From the NCBI GenBank assembly GCA_022841915.1, contig JALHQN010000021.1:1-64000 (forward strand): a DNA stretch of 64,000 nucleotides. Direction: 5' to 3'. A program made the position numbers and the translations under genes. Under the pieces are notes generated by a model. It did no database searches, was not told the origin of the DNA, and worked only from the letters and a program-made list of their open reading frames with translations. How positions within the stretch are numbered: the stretch's first letter is position 1; each line of letters begins with the position of its first letter. The DNA is from Burkholderiales bacterium. GTDB taxonomy: Bacteria; Pseudomonadota; Gammaproteobacteria; Burkholderiales; WYBJ01. This document shows, piece after piece, positions 34,949-44,111 of the stretch.

Positions 34949-35932
34949 ATGAATTTCAAGCGTCCGCTGTTGGCAACATCCGTCGTTTCCCTGCTCGGGG
35001 CTTCGCTGCTCGCCGCAGCGCCGGCCTGGAGCCAGCAACCCTTTCCATCCAGGACGATCCGGATCGTCGTGCCCTTCTCCCCCGGGGGTGGCGGAGACAC
35101 CATGGCGCGCAAGGTCGCTGCCCGCTTCATCGAGCGGACTGGCGCCTCGGTAATCGTCGAGAACCGTGCCGGCGCGAGCGGCAACATCGGCGCCGAAGCC
35201 GTCGTGCGCGCAGCGCCGGACGGCTATACCCTGCTCTCGACCTCCAGCACCTACGGCATCCAGGCCGCGATCGGCAAGACACCGTTCGATCCGCTGAACG
35301 ACATCACGCCCATCGTCGCGCTCGCCCGCCAGCCGGCCGTCGTGATCGTCAGCCCCACCTCGCCGTTCAAGACCATGGGCGATCTGATCAGTGCCGCGAA
35401 ACGGCGCCCCGGCGAAATGACGTTCGGGACCGCAGGCGTGGGCGCCATTGCGCACCTGAACCTGGAACACCTCGCGTCGGTCGCAGGCATCAGCATGGTC
35501 CACGTTCCCTACAAGGGTTCGTCGCAGGCGCTGATCGACATGCTCGCAGGCAACATCATGCTCACGACCGCGAATCCCACCGTCGCCGCACCGATCGTGA
35601 AATCGGGGCGCGTACGCGCCCTCGGCGTGGGTGGCAGCGCCCGAATGCCTTCCATGCCTAATGTACCGACCTTCGCCGAAGCCGGCCTGCCGGGTTACGA
35701 CCCTTATGACTGGAAAGCGATCCTCGGGCCCAAGGGCATGCCGCGGGAGATCGTGGCTCGCCTGAACGCCGAGATCGGTGCCATCGTGAGGGAAAAGGAG
35801 TTCGCAGCCACCCTGGAAGCCGACGGCTCCACGGCACTCGGCGGTACACCGGAAGATCTGCACGCGCTGATCAAATCGGACATGCAGCGCTGGCGCACCC
35901 TCATCAAGGACCGCAACCTCAAGTTGAATTGA
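34949..35932 (+). CDS. Bug (TctC-type) periplasmic substrate-binding protein
   Basis: 327 aa. The ATG at 34949 follows GGGGGAGG. The signal peptide ends near APAWSQQ. Canonical ligand loop PFSPGGGGDTMAR, then ENRAGASGNIGAEAVV, APDGYTLLSTSSTYG, FDPLNDITPIVA, FGTAGVGAIAHLN, VPYKGSSQALIDML, SARMPSMPNVPT. The reading frame stays open for 662 codons upstream, antisense to the two preceding genes; that is a GC-rich artefact, not an N-terminal extension. No enzyme gene follows it directly, so it seems monocistronic. Confidence 0.92.
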   Translation: MNFKRPLLATSVVSLLGASLLAAAPAWSQQPFPSRTIRIVVPFSPGGGGDTMARKVAARFIERTGASVIVENRAGASGNIGAEAVVRAAPDGYTLLSTSSTYGIQAAIGKTPFDPLNDITPIVALARQPAVVIVSPTSPFKTMGDLISAAKRRPGEMTFGTAGVGAIAHLNLEHLASVAGISMVHVPYKGSSQALIDMLAGNIMLTTANPTVAAPIVKSGRVRALGVGGSARMPSMPNVPTFAEAGLPGYDPYDWKAILGPKGMPREIVARLNAEIGAIVREKEFAATLEADGSTALGGTPEDLHALIKSDMQRWRTLIKDRNLKLN

Positions 35933-35943
35933 TCCCGTAGGCA

Positions 35944-35972
35944 GCCGGGACTGTTCCGAGGACGGTCCCGGC
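35944..35972 (+). terminator. Hairpin after the Bug gene, possible terminator
   Basis: GCCGGGAC (35944-35951) pairs perfectly with GTCCCGGC (35965-35972) across a 13-nt loop, 11 bp after the stop of the Bug gene. No T-run follows, so termination would be weak or Rho-assisted. The remaining ~230 bp to the next gene (convergent) show nothing recognisable. Confidence 0.4.
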
Positions 35973-36203
35973 CTCAGCCTTCCCTTGCGTGTCCCGAGTC
36001 AGGGATTCGTTGCTGAATTGCCAATCGCGTCGGACGGCCCCTTGATGAGCAAGGGCTGGACAACGAGGCCAGGGAAGATACGAACCGCATCCAGGTCGGG
36101 CACTGGGCGCAGATGAACGGCGATGCGTAGGGCCCGCGCTCGCCGGCTTTAGTCTAGAACAGCGAATGGCGAACTCGAGACCTCAGGCCGCGCGACCGCG
36201 AGT

Positions 36204-37166
36204 TCATTGCGCTTTCATTCCGGTCTGCTGCACGACCTTGCCCCAGCGCTCCGTTTCGGCGCGCAACTGAGCCGCGAATTCCGCCGGCGTGTTCCCGATC
36301 GGCTCTGCGCCTTCGGCCCGCAGGATCTTCGCCATTTCGGGCGAACGCAGAATCTTGACGATCTCTCTCTGCAGCCGTTCGGCGATTTGGGCCGGCAGTC
36401 CGGCCGGTGCCAGAATCCCGTACCACGGACCGGCCGAGTAACCGGGCAAAGTCTCAGCGACTGACGGCGTATCGGGCAGGACGGGCGAGCGCGCGGGTGT
36501 CGTGACGGCGACGGCTCGCAGGCGACCGGCTTTGACATAGGCCAGCGTCGACATGATGTTGCCGAAGCTCAGCGACACCTCCCCGCCCAGCACTGCCGTC
36601 GTTGCAGGCCCGGTGCCCTTGTAAGGAACGTGGACCATCTCGGTGCCGGCCATCATCTTGAGCATCTCCCCGGCCAGATGCCCGGTGCCGCCATTGCCCG
36701 AAGACGAAAAGGTCAGCTCCCCCGGGCGAGTCTTCGCCAAGACCACGAGATCCTTGACCGTCCGGACCGGCAACGAGGGATGCACGATCAGTACCGCCGG
36801 CACCACGGAGATCATCGTGATCGGCGCGAGATCTCGGAGCGGATCGTAGGGCAACTTCTTGTGCAGATGCGGCGCGACGACGATCGGCGAGGGTGACGCG
36901 ACCATGATGGTATAGCCGTCCGCCGGGGCTCTCGTCACGATCTCGGTGCCGATCGTGCCCCCTGCCCCGGGCCGGTTCTCCACCACGACCGGCTGGCCGA
37001 GCGCCTCGGAGAGCTTTTGTCCGATCAAGCGCGCCAGGATGTCGGTGCCCCCACCGGGCGCATAGGGCGAGACCAGTCGCAGTCCCTTGTTGGGATAGGC
37101 TTGCGCATGACTTGCCACGGGCAAGCAGAGCGCTCCCAGGGAAACACCGAGTACCGCTAGCCGCAT
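36204..37166 (-). CDS. Bug (TctC-type) periplasmic substrate-binding protein
   Basis: 320 aa from the ATG at 37166, with GGAGAG upstream. The signal peptide ends near ASHAQA. Ligand loop SPYAPGGGTDILAR, ENRPGAGGTIGTEIV, PADGYTIMVASPSP, YDPLRDLAPITM, FSSSGNGGTGHLAGE, VPYKGTGPATTAVL, TTPARSPVLPDTPS. It lies 38 bp downstream of the MmgE/PrpD gene on the same strand, so the bound solute may be a tricarboxylate-like substrate or product of that enzyme (inference). Confidence 0.92.
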   Translation of the reverse strand: MRLAVLGVSLGALCLPVASHAQAYPNKGLRLVSPYAPGGGTDILARLIGQKLSEALGQPVVVENRPGAGGTIGTEIVTRAPADGYTIMVASPSPIVVAPHLHKKLPYDPLRDLAPITMISVVPAVLIVHPSLPVRTVKDLVVLAKTRPGELTFSSSGNGGTGHLAGEMLKMMAGTEMVHVPYKGTGPATTAVLGGEVSLSFGNIMSTLAYVKAGRLRAVAVTTPARSPVLPDTPSVAETLPGYSAGPWYGILAPAGLPAQIAERLQREIVKILRSPEMAKILRAEGAEPIGNTPAEFAAQLRAETERWGKVVQQTGMKAQ

Positions 37167-37204
37167 TTGATTTCTCTCCGGAGGTATCGACACACGCCCC
37201 GCCT

Positions 37205-38578
37205 TCAGGGCAGCGTCTTGGTCGTCAACGCGGTCACGGTGCGCACGTCGCGTTCGTGTTCGAGATCGTCGATCGACGCATACAGTGCCTCGATCGCATC
37301 CTGCGTCAGCGTCCGCACACAACAGTTCACGAATTTCTCGCGCAACAGAACCGCAGGCAAAGGATCGTCGGACGTACGCCCTACCGCCTGTTCGACCTTC
37401 GCCCGCAAAATCTCGCCGCTTTTCAGCGTCACCTCCACCTCGCTGCCGAAATGATTGCTCTCGGCGAACTGCGCGCTGGTGTAGGGGTACGCCTCGATCG
37501 CGCCCAATAACGCCTGCGGCGCGGGCTCCCGGTAGGCGTCGTCCTCGAACTGGGCCATCACGATGCGGCGATCCGTCACCGCCCGCGCAATGCAGTACTG
37601 AACGCTGAACTTCGCATCGAGATTGCTGTTCGGCCACTGCCGGTTGGTGTGTTCCAGGCGGCGCGGATGCAGCCATGCCTTGATCTTGCCGATCTGCTCG
37701 GCCCGAAGATCGTGTTCGCGAACCAGGTGCAGCATCGCATCGAGCGCCGGATGCACGCTGCCGCAGCAGGGATACTGCTTGATCGCGATGCCCGGACTCA
37801 CGATGTCCAGCGGTGCCGCCCAGCGCTCGAAGATGCGCTCGACCTCGTAAGTGCCCGGACCGTTGTAGACATCCAGGAAGCCTTGCTTGTGCTCGAACAC
37901 ATCGGCGCTCGCCGTGAAACCCTTGGCCGCCATTTTGGCCGCGAACAGCCCCGCACGGGCGCACATGCCCACGTGCAAGGGCTTGGTCATGGTGCCGAAG
38001 TTGGCCTTGATGCCGGAAGACGACGACGCGGCGATCGCAATGGCCGTCGTGGTGTGCGCCTCATCCAGGCCGAGCATGTGCGCGCAAGCCACGGCCGCCC
38101 CGAACACGCCGAGCGTGGAGGTCGGATGCCAGCCCTTGGTGTAGTGATGGAAATGCACGCCGCGCGCAATCTTGGTCTCGACTTCGAAACCTGCGATATA
38201 GGCCGCGAGCAGATCGGCCCCCGCATAGGTGCCTTCATCGGCCAAGGCCAGCAGCGCGGAGAGCACCGGTGCGGACGGGTGGCCGCCCATGGTGTTGCTG
38301 ATGTCGTCGAAGTCGAGCGCGTGCGACGCCGTACCGTTGATGACGGCTGCATCGAGCGATGGCGCACGTTCCTTGCGGCCGAGCAAGGTGGCGGCACCCT
38401 TGCCTGCCTGCTCCAGCAGCACCTCGCATGCGATGCGCGCAGCCGGCTCCGTGGAACCGGCGATCGTGCAGCCGATGTAATCGAGCACCCCCACTTTGGC
38501 CCAACGCAGCGCCTCGGGCGGCAAGCTTTGGAAGGTGATCGCCAGGGCGCGTGCGGCGATTCGTTCGGCAATAGACAT
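37205..38578 (-). CDS. MmgE/PrpD-family protein
   Basis: 457 aa. The ATG at 38578 has GAGGAG ten bases upstream. The product shows the 2-methylcitrate dehydratase (PrpD)/immune-responsive gene 1 fold: VGVLDYIGCTIAGS, NGTASHALDFDDI, GGHPSAPVLSALLALAD, GWHPTSTLGVFGAA, GIKANFGTMTKPLHVG, IKQYPCCGSVHPALD. The family includes 2-methylcitrate dehydratase and cis-aconitate decarboxylase. No prpB/prpC neighbours are present, so this is probably a paralogue acting on another carboxylic acid supplied through the linked Bug protein. Cytoplasmic. Confidence 0.9.
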   Translation of the reverse strand: MSIAERIAARALAITFQSLPPEALRWAKVGVLDYIGCTIAGSTEPAARIACEVLLEQAGKGAATLLGRKERAPSLDAAVINGTASHALDFDDISNTMGGHPSAPVLSALLALADEGTYAGADLLAAYIAGFEVETKIARGVHFHHYTKGWHPTSTLGVFGAAVACAHMLGLDEAHTTTAIAIAASSSSGIKANFGTMTKPLHVGMCARAGLFAAKMAAKGFTASADVFEHKQGFLDVYNGPGTYEVERIFERWAAPLDIVSPGIAIKQYPCCGSVHPALDAMLHLVREHDLRAEQIGKIKAWLHPRRLEHTNRQWPNSNLDAKFSVQYCIARAVTDRRIVMAQFEDDAYREPAPQALLGAIEAYPYTSAQFAESNHFGSEVEVTLKSGEILRAKVEQAVGRTSDDPLPAVLLREKFVNCCVRTLTQDAIEALYASIDDLEHERDVRTVTALTTKTLP

Positions 38579-38833
38579 CGTTCCGGGTCTCCTCTGCGTG
38601 ATCTGCATGATAGCCCGGCATGGCCCCGACACTTCATGCACTGACCACGTTGTGGAACGCTACGCGCTTATGCGAGCGGATCAATGCAATAATCCGGCAT
38701 CTGATAATCGCAGCCTGTTCGTCAGGGAGGCCGGGCGCATGCGCGCGGTGCACCCGCGTTCCGTCATCATGTTCGCAGCATTTTTCGCAGCTCTGTCGAT
38801 CGATCCACCGGTCTTGCGCGGTGGGCGCTTGCA

Positions 38834-40183
38834 ATGGCCGTAGTCGCCGGCCCCAGTCACGTGCAGCCGCAAGGCCCATTGACGGTCCGAACAGCCGTCT
38901 GGTTCTTCCTGCCGCTCATCCTGACCACCGAACTGCATCAGCTGTCGCACTCGCTGGTCCACGCCTTTCTCGCCCGACTCGGCGATCCCACCACCACCTT
39001 GGCGGCTTTCAGCGTCGCCTTCGCATTCAACACCACCTTCAGCGGCATCGTCGGCGTAGAGACCCAGGCGGCGATGTCCTTCGTGACGGACAAGCGCTCG
39101 TTCTGGCGTGTCGCGCGGTTCTATCTGGGCGTCTCGCTGGTGCCGTTCCTGATCATCGAGTCGATCGCACTGACTTCCCTCGGCGATTGGCTGTTCGGCG
39201 AGATGATGGGCGCGAGCGACGAGGTGGTGCGTCTGGCCAAGGCCGCCTCGGCCGTGATGGGCTTGTGGATCTTTCCCAATCAGATCCGCAACATGACCAC
39301 GGCGTTGTGCATGATGCGCCGGCGCACGATGCTCATATCGCACTCGACCATGATCAGGCTCGGCTCACAGGCGCTGATGCTGCTGGTGCTGCCGTTCTGG
39401 ATGGAAGGGGCCGTGGCGGGGGCCGCATCGCTCGTGGGCTGCATGAGTGTCGAGGCCTTGTACATGTACTGGGTCAGCCGGAAGTTCTATGCCGAGCTGC
39501 CCGACAAGGGCGGCGAGCAGGCGCCCTATCGCCAGATGTGGGGCTTCTCGTGGCCCTTGATGATCACCCAGGTCACCGAGAACGGCGTCACCTTCCTGAT
39601 CAACTTCTTCCTCGGCCGGCTCGCCAATCCGGACTTGGCGCTGGCCGCGTTCGGGGTGGTGAATGCGCTCAAGTCCCTCGTCGCCTCGCCGCTGCGCAAC
39701 CTCGTGCAGACCGCGCAGGCCTTGGTGCGCAGCCGCTCCGACATGAGCGTCATGCTGCGATTCGCCCATCGCGTCACCATCGCCTATGTCCTGATCGTCG
39801 CCGGGCTGTTCTACACCCCCATGCGCGATGTCATCCTGACAGGCGTCATGGGCCTGCCCGCCGACCTCAACGCCTATGCCACCCCCGGAGTGCAGATGAT
39901 GATCGTGGTCGTGGTCTTCTGGGGCTATGCCTCGCTGTTCCGGGGACTGCTCTCGGCCATGCGCAGGACAAAGGCGATCGCCGGCAGCGCGGTGATCCGG
40001 TTGATCGTCGTGACCGCGGTCGGCAGCACTACGCTGATCGCGCCCGACTTGAACGGTGCGGCCGTCGGTGTCGCAGCCATCGGCGCTGCGTTCCTCGCCG
40101 AGACCATCGTCCTCGGCTGGCGCCTGCGCCAGTACAGCCGCTCGACGGGACCGATCTTTCCGGGAGAACGCTTGCCGCAGTGA
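38834..40183 (+). CDS. MATE/MOP-superfamily membrane transporter
   Basis: 449 aa with about 12 hydrophobic segments in two similar halves (for example FFLPLILTTELHQLSHSLVH in the first and FSWPLMITQVTENGVTFLIN in the second), typical of the multidrug/oligosaccharidyl-lipid/polysaccharide flippase superfamily. The repeated helix-1 motif supports a MATE-like fold. The ATG at 38834 has only GGTGGG upstream. It may export a drug or metabolite, or flip a lipid-linked compound. It is divergent from mmgE/prpD. The next Bug gene starts 94 bp after the stop. Exact subfamily uncertain. Confidence 0.78.
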   Translation: MAVVAGPSHVQPQGPLTVRTAVWFFLPLILTTELHQLSHSLVHAFLARLGDPTTTLAAFSVAFAFNTTFSGIVGVETQAAMSFVTDKRSFWRVARFYLGVSLVPFLIIESIALTSLGDWLFGEMMGASDEVVRLAKAASAVMGLWIFPNQIRNMTTALCMMRRRTMLISHSTMIRLGSQALMLLVLPFWMEGAVAGAASLVGCMSVEALYMYWVSRKFYAELPDKGGEQAPYRQMWGFSWPLMITQVTENGVTFLINFFLGRLANPDLALAAFGVVNALKSLVASPLRNLVQTAQALVRSRSDMSVMLRFAHRVTIAYVLIVAGLFYTPMRDVILTGVMGLPADLNAYATPGVQMMIVVVVFWGYASLFRGLLSAMRRTKAIAGSAVIRLIVVTAVGSTTLIAPDLNGAAVGVAAIGAAFLAETIVLGWRLRQYSRSTGPIFPGERLPQ

Positions 40184-40277
40184 ACGCCGGTTCTGCACCA
40201 GCGCTGGCACACGACTTGCACAACCGGTCCCGATGCGCGACATTCCGTCGTGCGCCCAGCCGAACGAAACGAACACC

Positions 40278-41270
40278 ATGCCCCGCTTTCACTTCCTCCC
40301 AGCCTACATTGCAGCGCCCGTGCTTGCCGTCTTGACAGTCTCGGGTTTGGCCCACGCGCAGCGCAGCGCAGACACCACTTTCCCCAATCGTCCCATACGC
40401 ATGCTCGTCGCGCAGGCCGCAGGCGGGCCGACCGATCTGGTCGCGCGGGTGTACGCCAGCCGTCTCTCGGAACTCCTAGGCCAGCAGATCGTGGTCGACA
40501 ACCGCCCCGGCGCAGGCGGCAGCATCGCCGGTGACATCACTGCGCGAGCGCCCGCAGAGGGTTATACCCTGATGGTCGCGGCCAACGGCACCCTCGCGGT
40601 CGCACCGCACATGATCAAGCTGAGCTACGATGCCCGCAAGGATCTCGCATCGGTGGCACTGATCGGCAACAGCGCGCTCGGCCTCATGGTCAACCCGCAG
40701 CTGCCCGCCAATTCGGTCAAGGAATTGCTCGCCCTGGCCAATGCGCGGCCGGGCAAGATCAATTTCGGCTCCTCCGGCCAGGGCGCCACCTCGCACCTCG
40801 CCGGCGAATACTTGAAGATGGTGACCGGCATCAACATCGTCCACGTGCCCTACAAAGGGGCGAGCCCGGCACTGATCGGGGTCATGTCCGGCCAGATCGA
40901 GATGCTGATCTCGGGGCTCTCGTCGGGCATGCCTTATGTCCGTGACAAGAAGCTGCGCCTGCTCGCCGTCAGCAGCGCGAAGCGCGCATCGGTCGTCCCC
41001 GACGTGCCCTCGATGTCGGAAACCATTCCGGGCTACGACGTCACGTCGTGGTACGCAGTGCTGGCGCCCGCGAGCACACCGCTCGCGATCATCGAGAAGC
41101 TCAACAAGGCATCCAATGACGCGGTCACGTCCCCCGAAACCAAGGCCAAGCTCGTCGCGTCCGGCATCGATATCGATCCGATCACGCCGCAGCAGATGTT
41201 CGCCAAGCTCAGCACCGACTACGAGCGCTGGGGCAAGGTGGTCAGGGCGGCCGGCATGAAGCCCAACTGA
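40278..41270 (+). CDS. Bug (TctC-type) periplasmic substrate-binding protein
   Basis: 330 aa. The ATG at 40278 gives a proper signal peptide (cleavage near LAHAQR); the ribosome site is weak, and the longer open frame upstream lies antisense-like inside the transporter gene. Ligand loop VAQAAGGPTDLVAR is a variant. Then DNRPGAGGSIAGDI, APAEGYTLMVAANG, YDARKDLASVAL, FGSSGQGATSHLAGE, VPYKGASPALIGVM, SAKRASVVPDVPS. It is the first gene of an operon with three dehydrogenase subunits and an acylase, only 7 bp before the next start. Confidence 0.92.
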   Translation: MPRFHFLPAYIAAPVLAVLTVSGLAHAQRSADTTFPNRPIRMLVAQAAGGPTDLVARVYASRLSELLGQQIVVDNRPGAGGSIAGDITARAPAEGYTLMVAANGTLAVAPHMIKLSYDARKDLASVALIGNSALGLMVNPQLPANSVKELLALANARPGKINFGSSGQGATSHLAGEYLKMVTGINIVHVPYKGASPALIGVMSGQIEMLISGLSSGMPYVRDKKLRLLAVSSAKRASVVPDVPSMSETIPGYDVTSWYAVLAPASTPLAIIEKLNKASNDAVTSPETKAKLVASGIDIDPITPQQMFAKLSTDYERWGKVVRAAGMKPN

Positions 41271-41277
41271 CGGAGGC

Positions 41278-42396
41278 ATGATGGCGGACTTCGACGCAAT
41301 CGTCATCGGCGGCGGGCTGGTCGGGACAGCGGTCGCCTACGGCATCGCCCGCCTGGGAAAGCGCCCCGTCCTGCTCGACGAAGGCGACATCGCACACCGC
41401 GCATCGCGCGGCAACTTCGGTCTGGTCTGGGTGCAGAGCAAGGGCTTCGGGGTGCCCGAGTATCAGCGCTGGACGCGGCGCTCGTCAGATACCTGGACGG
41501 AGTTCTCCCAGGAGTTGCTCGAAGAAACCGGCATCGGCACCGGTCACGAGCGCCCCGGCGGGGTGACGATCTGTCTGAGCGAAGAGGAATTGGACAAGCG
41601 TCGACGCCTGATGGAGCAACTGCATATCGAAGCCGGTGAAACCAACTTCGATTACGAGATCCTGACGCACGCCGAGTTGAAGAAGATGCTGCCCGCGATC
41701 GGGCCGGATGTCGTCGGCGCCTCCTACACGCGTTACGACGGTCACGCCAATCCGCTCTACACCATGCGCGCTTTGCATGCCGCGTTGCTCAAGCACGGTG
41801 GCACCTATGTCCCCAACGCGCGGGTGGAGAGCATACAGGCGGCGCCCAACCACTTCGTCATCAACGCGGGCGGCCGGAGCTTCGCCGCCCCCCGTCTGGT
41901 GCTCGGCGCGGGGCTGGGCAACAAGGCGCTGGGCGAGATGGTCGGGCTCAACGTGCCGGTGCGCCCTGTGCGCGGTCAGATCATCGTCACCGAACGCCTG
42001 CAGCCCGTGCTGCCGATGCCCACGCTGATGATGCGCCAGACCGTCGAAGGCACCATAATGATCGGCGAGTCGCGCGAGGAATCGGGTTTCGACGACACCA
42101 CCTCGCCCGAGATCATTCATACCCTGGCGCAGCGGGCGGTGAAGTCCTTCCCCTTCCTGCGCAACGTGCGCATCGTGCGCACCTGGGGCGCGCTGCGGGT
42201 GATGGCACCCGACGGTCTGCCCATTTACGAACAGTCGAGCGAGTTTCCGGGCGCGTTCGTCTGCACTTGCCACAGCGGCGTCACGCTCGCTGCGAGCCAC
42301 GCCCGCTACTACGCCCAGTACGTGATGGATGGCGCTCTGCCCGCCGAACTGGCGCGGTTTTCCACGAAACGATTCGATGTTCAAGCTGCTGCCTGA
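41278..42396 (+). CDS. DAO-type FAD-dependent dehydrogenase beta subunit (HcnC/opine-oxidase-like)
   Basis: 372 aa; ribosome site ACGGAGGC just before ATG. The Rossmann motif VIGGGLVGTAVAYG near residue 9 binds FAD. SRGNFGLVWVQSKG, DGHANPLYTMRAL, PVRPVRGQIIVTE and CTCHSGVTLAASHA are typical of the D-amino-acid-oxidase-like beta subunit of HcnC, OoxB/NoxB and the related hydroxyproline dehydrogenases. Together with the next two genes it should form a membrane-associated dye-linked dehydrogenase that passes electrons through iron-sulfur centres. Substrate probably an amine or imino acid. Confidence 0.87.
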   Translation: MMADFDAIVIGGGLVGTAVAYGIARLGKRPVLLDEGDIAHRASRGNFGLVWVQSKGFGVPEYQRWTRRSSDTWTEFSQELLEETGIGTGHERPGGVTICLSEEELDKRRRLMEQLHIEAGETNFDYEILTHAELKKMLPAIGPDVVGASYTRYDGHANPLYTMRALHAALLKHGGTYVPNARVESIQAAPNHFVINAGGRSFAAPRLVLGAGLGNKALGEMVGLNVPVRPVRGQIIVTERLQPVLPMPTLMMRQTVEGTIMIGESREESGFDDTTSPEIIHTLAQRAVKSFPFLRNVRIVRTWGALRVMAPDGLPIYEQSSEFPGAFVCTCHSGVTLAASHARYYAQYVMDGALPAELARFSTKRFDVQAAA

Positions 42397-42673
42397 CTCC
42401 CCTTCGGAACGTATCACCGTGCACGTCGACGGCCAGGCCGTCAGCGTACCGCCCGGCTTCACCGCTGCTGCCGCCATGCTGCTCCATGGCACCGGCTCGA
42501 CGCGCACGACGCCTGTCACGGGCGAGCCTCGCGCGCCCTACTGCATGATGGGCGTGTGCTTCGAATGCCTGCTGCAGATCGACGGCGAACCTAACCAGCA
42601 GGGCTGCCTCGTCACCGTCGCCGAGGGCATGCGCATCGAACGGCAACTGGGCAAGCGCAAGGTGGACGAATGA
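42377..42673 (+). CDS. [2Fe-2S] ferredoxin-like subunit (HcnA/gamma-type)
   Basis: 98 aa from the ATG at 42377, overlapping the end of the DAO gene by 20 bp. C56-x4-C61-x2-C64-x12-C77 (YCMMGVCFEC ... GC) is the plant-type [2Fe-2S] motif of HcnA and the small subunit of opine and hydroxyproline dehydrogenases. It carries electrons between the two flavoprotein subunits. The following gene overlaps by ATGA, so subunits are made in fixed ratio. Confidence 0.9.
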   Translation: MFKLLPDSPSERITVHVDGQAVSVPPGFTAAAAMLLHGTGSTRTTPVTGEPRAPYCMMGVCFECLLQIDGEPNQQGCLVTVAEGMRIERQLGKRKVDE

Positions 42674-44097
42674 GCGCCGAACAAGAACCCACATTCGATC
42701 TCGCAATCGTCGGTGCCGGTCCGGCCGGCATGGCTGCAGCGGCGATGGCCGCCGAGCTCAAGCTGAGCACGGTCGTCCTGGACGAGCAACCCGAGCCCGG
42801 GGGGCAGATCTATCGTGGCATAGAGCGGATGGCTGCAAGTCGGCCGCGCCATCTGGAAGTGCTCGGCCCCGATTATGCGGCTGGACTCGAGCTCACGCGC
42901 GCATTCCGCGCGAGCGCGATCGAATACCGGAACGGCACGCAAGTATGGCAGGCGGAGCCCGCCGGTCGCATCTTCTTCCGGCGCAACGGCGCAGCCGGCA
43001 TCGTGCGCGCGAAGAAGATTCTCATCGCTCCCGGTGCGATGGAGCGGCCCCTGCCCGTTCCAGGCTGGACTTTGCCCGGGGTACTCACGTGTGGCGCCGG
43101 TCAGACGGTCCTGAAGGCCCACGGCCTCGCCCCCAAGGGACGCTTCGTCCTGGCCGGCTGCGGCCCCTTGTTGCTGCTGCTCGCCGCGCAGCTCACGCGC
43201 TGCGGCATCAAGCCTGCCGCCATCCTGCAGACGACATTCAATCGGTGGGCCGCCGCACCGCATCTGCCGAGTTTCCTCGGCACCCCCGGCTATCTCATCA
43301 AGGGGCTGGGACTGCTACGCGAACTCAAGGCAGCCGGCATTCCCTTGTATGCGAATGTGAGCCAGATCGCGATTCAGGGCGAGACGCAGGCCCGCGCGGT
43401 CGAGTTCGTCTGCAACGGGACGACACGCACGATCGAGGCGGACACCGTCTTCCTGCATCAGGGCGTGATCCCGAACGGCAACCTTGCCTGGTCGATGAAC
43501 CTCGATCATCGATGGGACGACGTGCAGCGCTGCTACCATCCCAAGCTCGACGCCTGGGGTCGCAGTTCGAACGCCGCCGTGCTCGTCGCCGGTGATGCCG
43601 GCGGCATCGTCGGCGCCAAGGGGGCGGAATTGATGGGGCACATCGCCGCGGCGGCCGCCGCCGTCGATCTGGGCCGGCTAGGCGCCGAGCAGGCGAGCGA
43701 ACGCACGCGCGATGCACGCAGGGCGCTGAACAAGCAGCGGGCCGCGCGTCCCTTCCTGGACCACCTCTATCGGCCCGAGCAGCGCTGGATCGCGCCCCCC
43801 GATGCGGACACCATCGTCTGTCGCTGCGAGGAAGTGCGCGCGGGCGAGATCCGCAAGCTCGTCAGCGAGCAGAACTGTCCCGGCCCGAATCAGTTGAAGT
43901 CCTTCGTCCGCTGCGGCATGGGGCCGTGTCAGGGCCGTCTTTGCGGGCTGACGGCGATCGAACTGATCGCGGAAACTCGGGGCGTGCCGGTGAGCGAAGT
44001 TGGCTATTATCGAATTCGGCCGCCCATCAAGCCCGTCACCATCGGCGATCTCGCCACCCTGGACGTGCCCGAGCGCAACGACGCCGTGCACATGTAG
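42670..44097 (+). CDS. FAD/NAD-type dehydrogenase alpha subunit with BFD-like [2Fe-2S] domain (HcnB/OoxA-like)
   Basis: 475 aa. An N-terminal FAD motif VGAGPAGMAAAAMAAE, then PEPGGQIYRG, a second nucleotide domain (LAGCGPLLLLLAAQL) and DAGGIVGAKGAELMG. The C-terminal ~90 residues hold a BFD-type cluster: C384-x-C386 (CRCEEV) and C415-x4-C420 (RCGMGPCQGRLCG). This is the alpha subunit of HcnB/opine oxidase-like enzymes. It completes the three-subunit dehydrogenase with the two upstream genes. Confidence 0.9.
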   Translation: MSAEQEPTFDLAIVGAGPAGMAAAAMAAELKLSTVVLDEQPEPGGQIYRGIERMAASRPRHLEVLGPDYAAGLELTRAFRASAIEYRNGTQVWQAEPAGRIFFRRNGAAGIVRAKKILIAPGAMERPLPVPGWTLPGVLTCGAGQTVLKAHGLAPKGRFVLAGCGPLLLLLAAQLTRCGIKPAAILQTTFNRWAAAPHLPSFLGTPGYLIKGLGLLRELKAAGIPLYANVSQIAIQGETQARAVEFVCNGTTRTIEADTVFLHQGVIPNGNLAWSMNLDHRWDDVQRCYHPKLDAWGRSSNAAVLVAGDAGGIVGAKGAELMGHIAAAAAAVDLGRLGAEQASERTRDARRALNKQRAARPFLDHLYRPEQRWIAPPDADTIVCRCEEVRAGEIRKLVSEQNCPGPNQLKSFVRCGMGPCQGRLCGLTAIELIAETRGVPVSEVGYYRIRPPIKPVTIGDLATLDVPERNDAVHM

Positions 44098-44111
44098 ACC
44101 GGAGGAGCAGC

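Noticed and set aside
41278-44097. True hydrogen cyanide synthase (hcnABC)
   Set aside because: Gene order and the linked acylase and Bug protein differ from hcn loci, and the same three-subunit architecture is shared by opine and hydroxyproline dehydrogenases.
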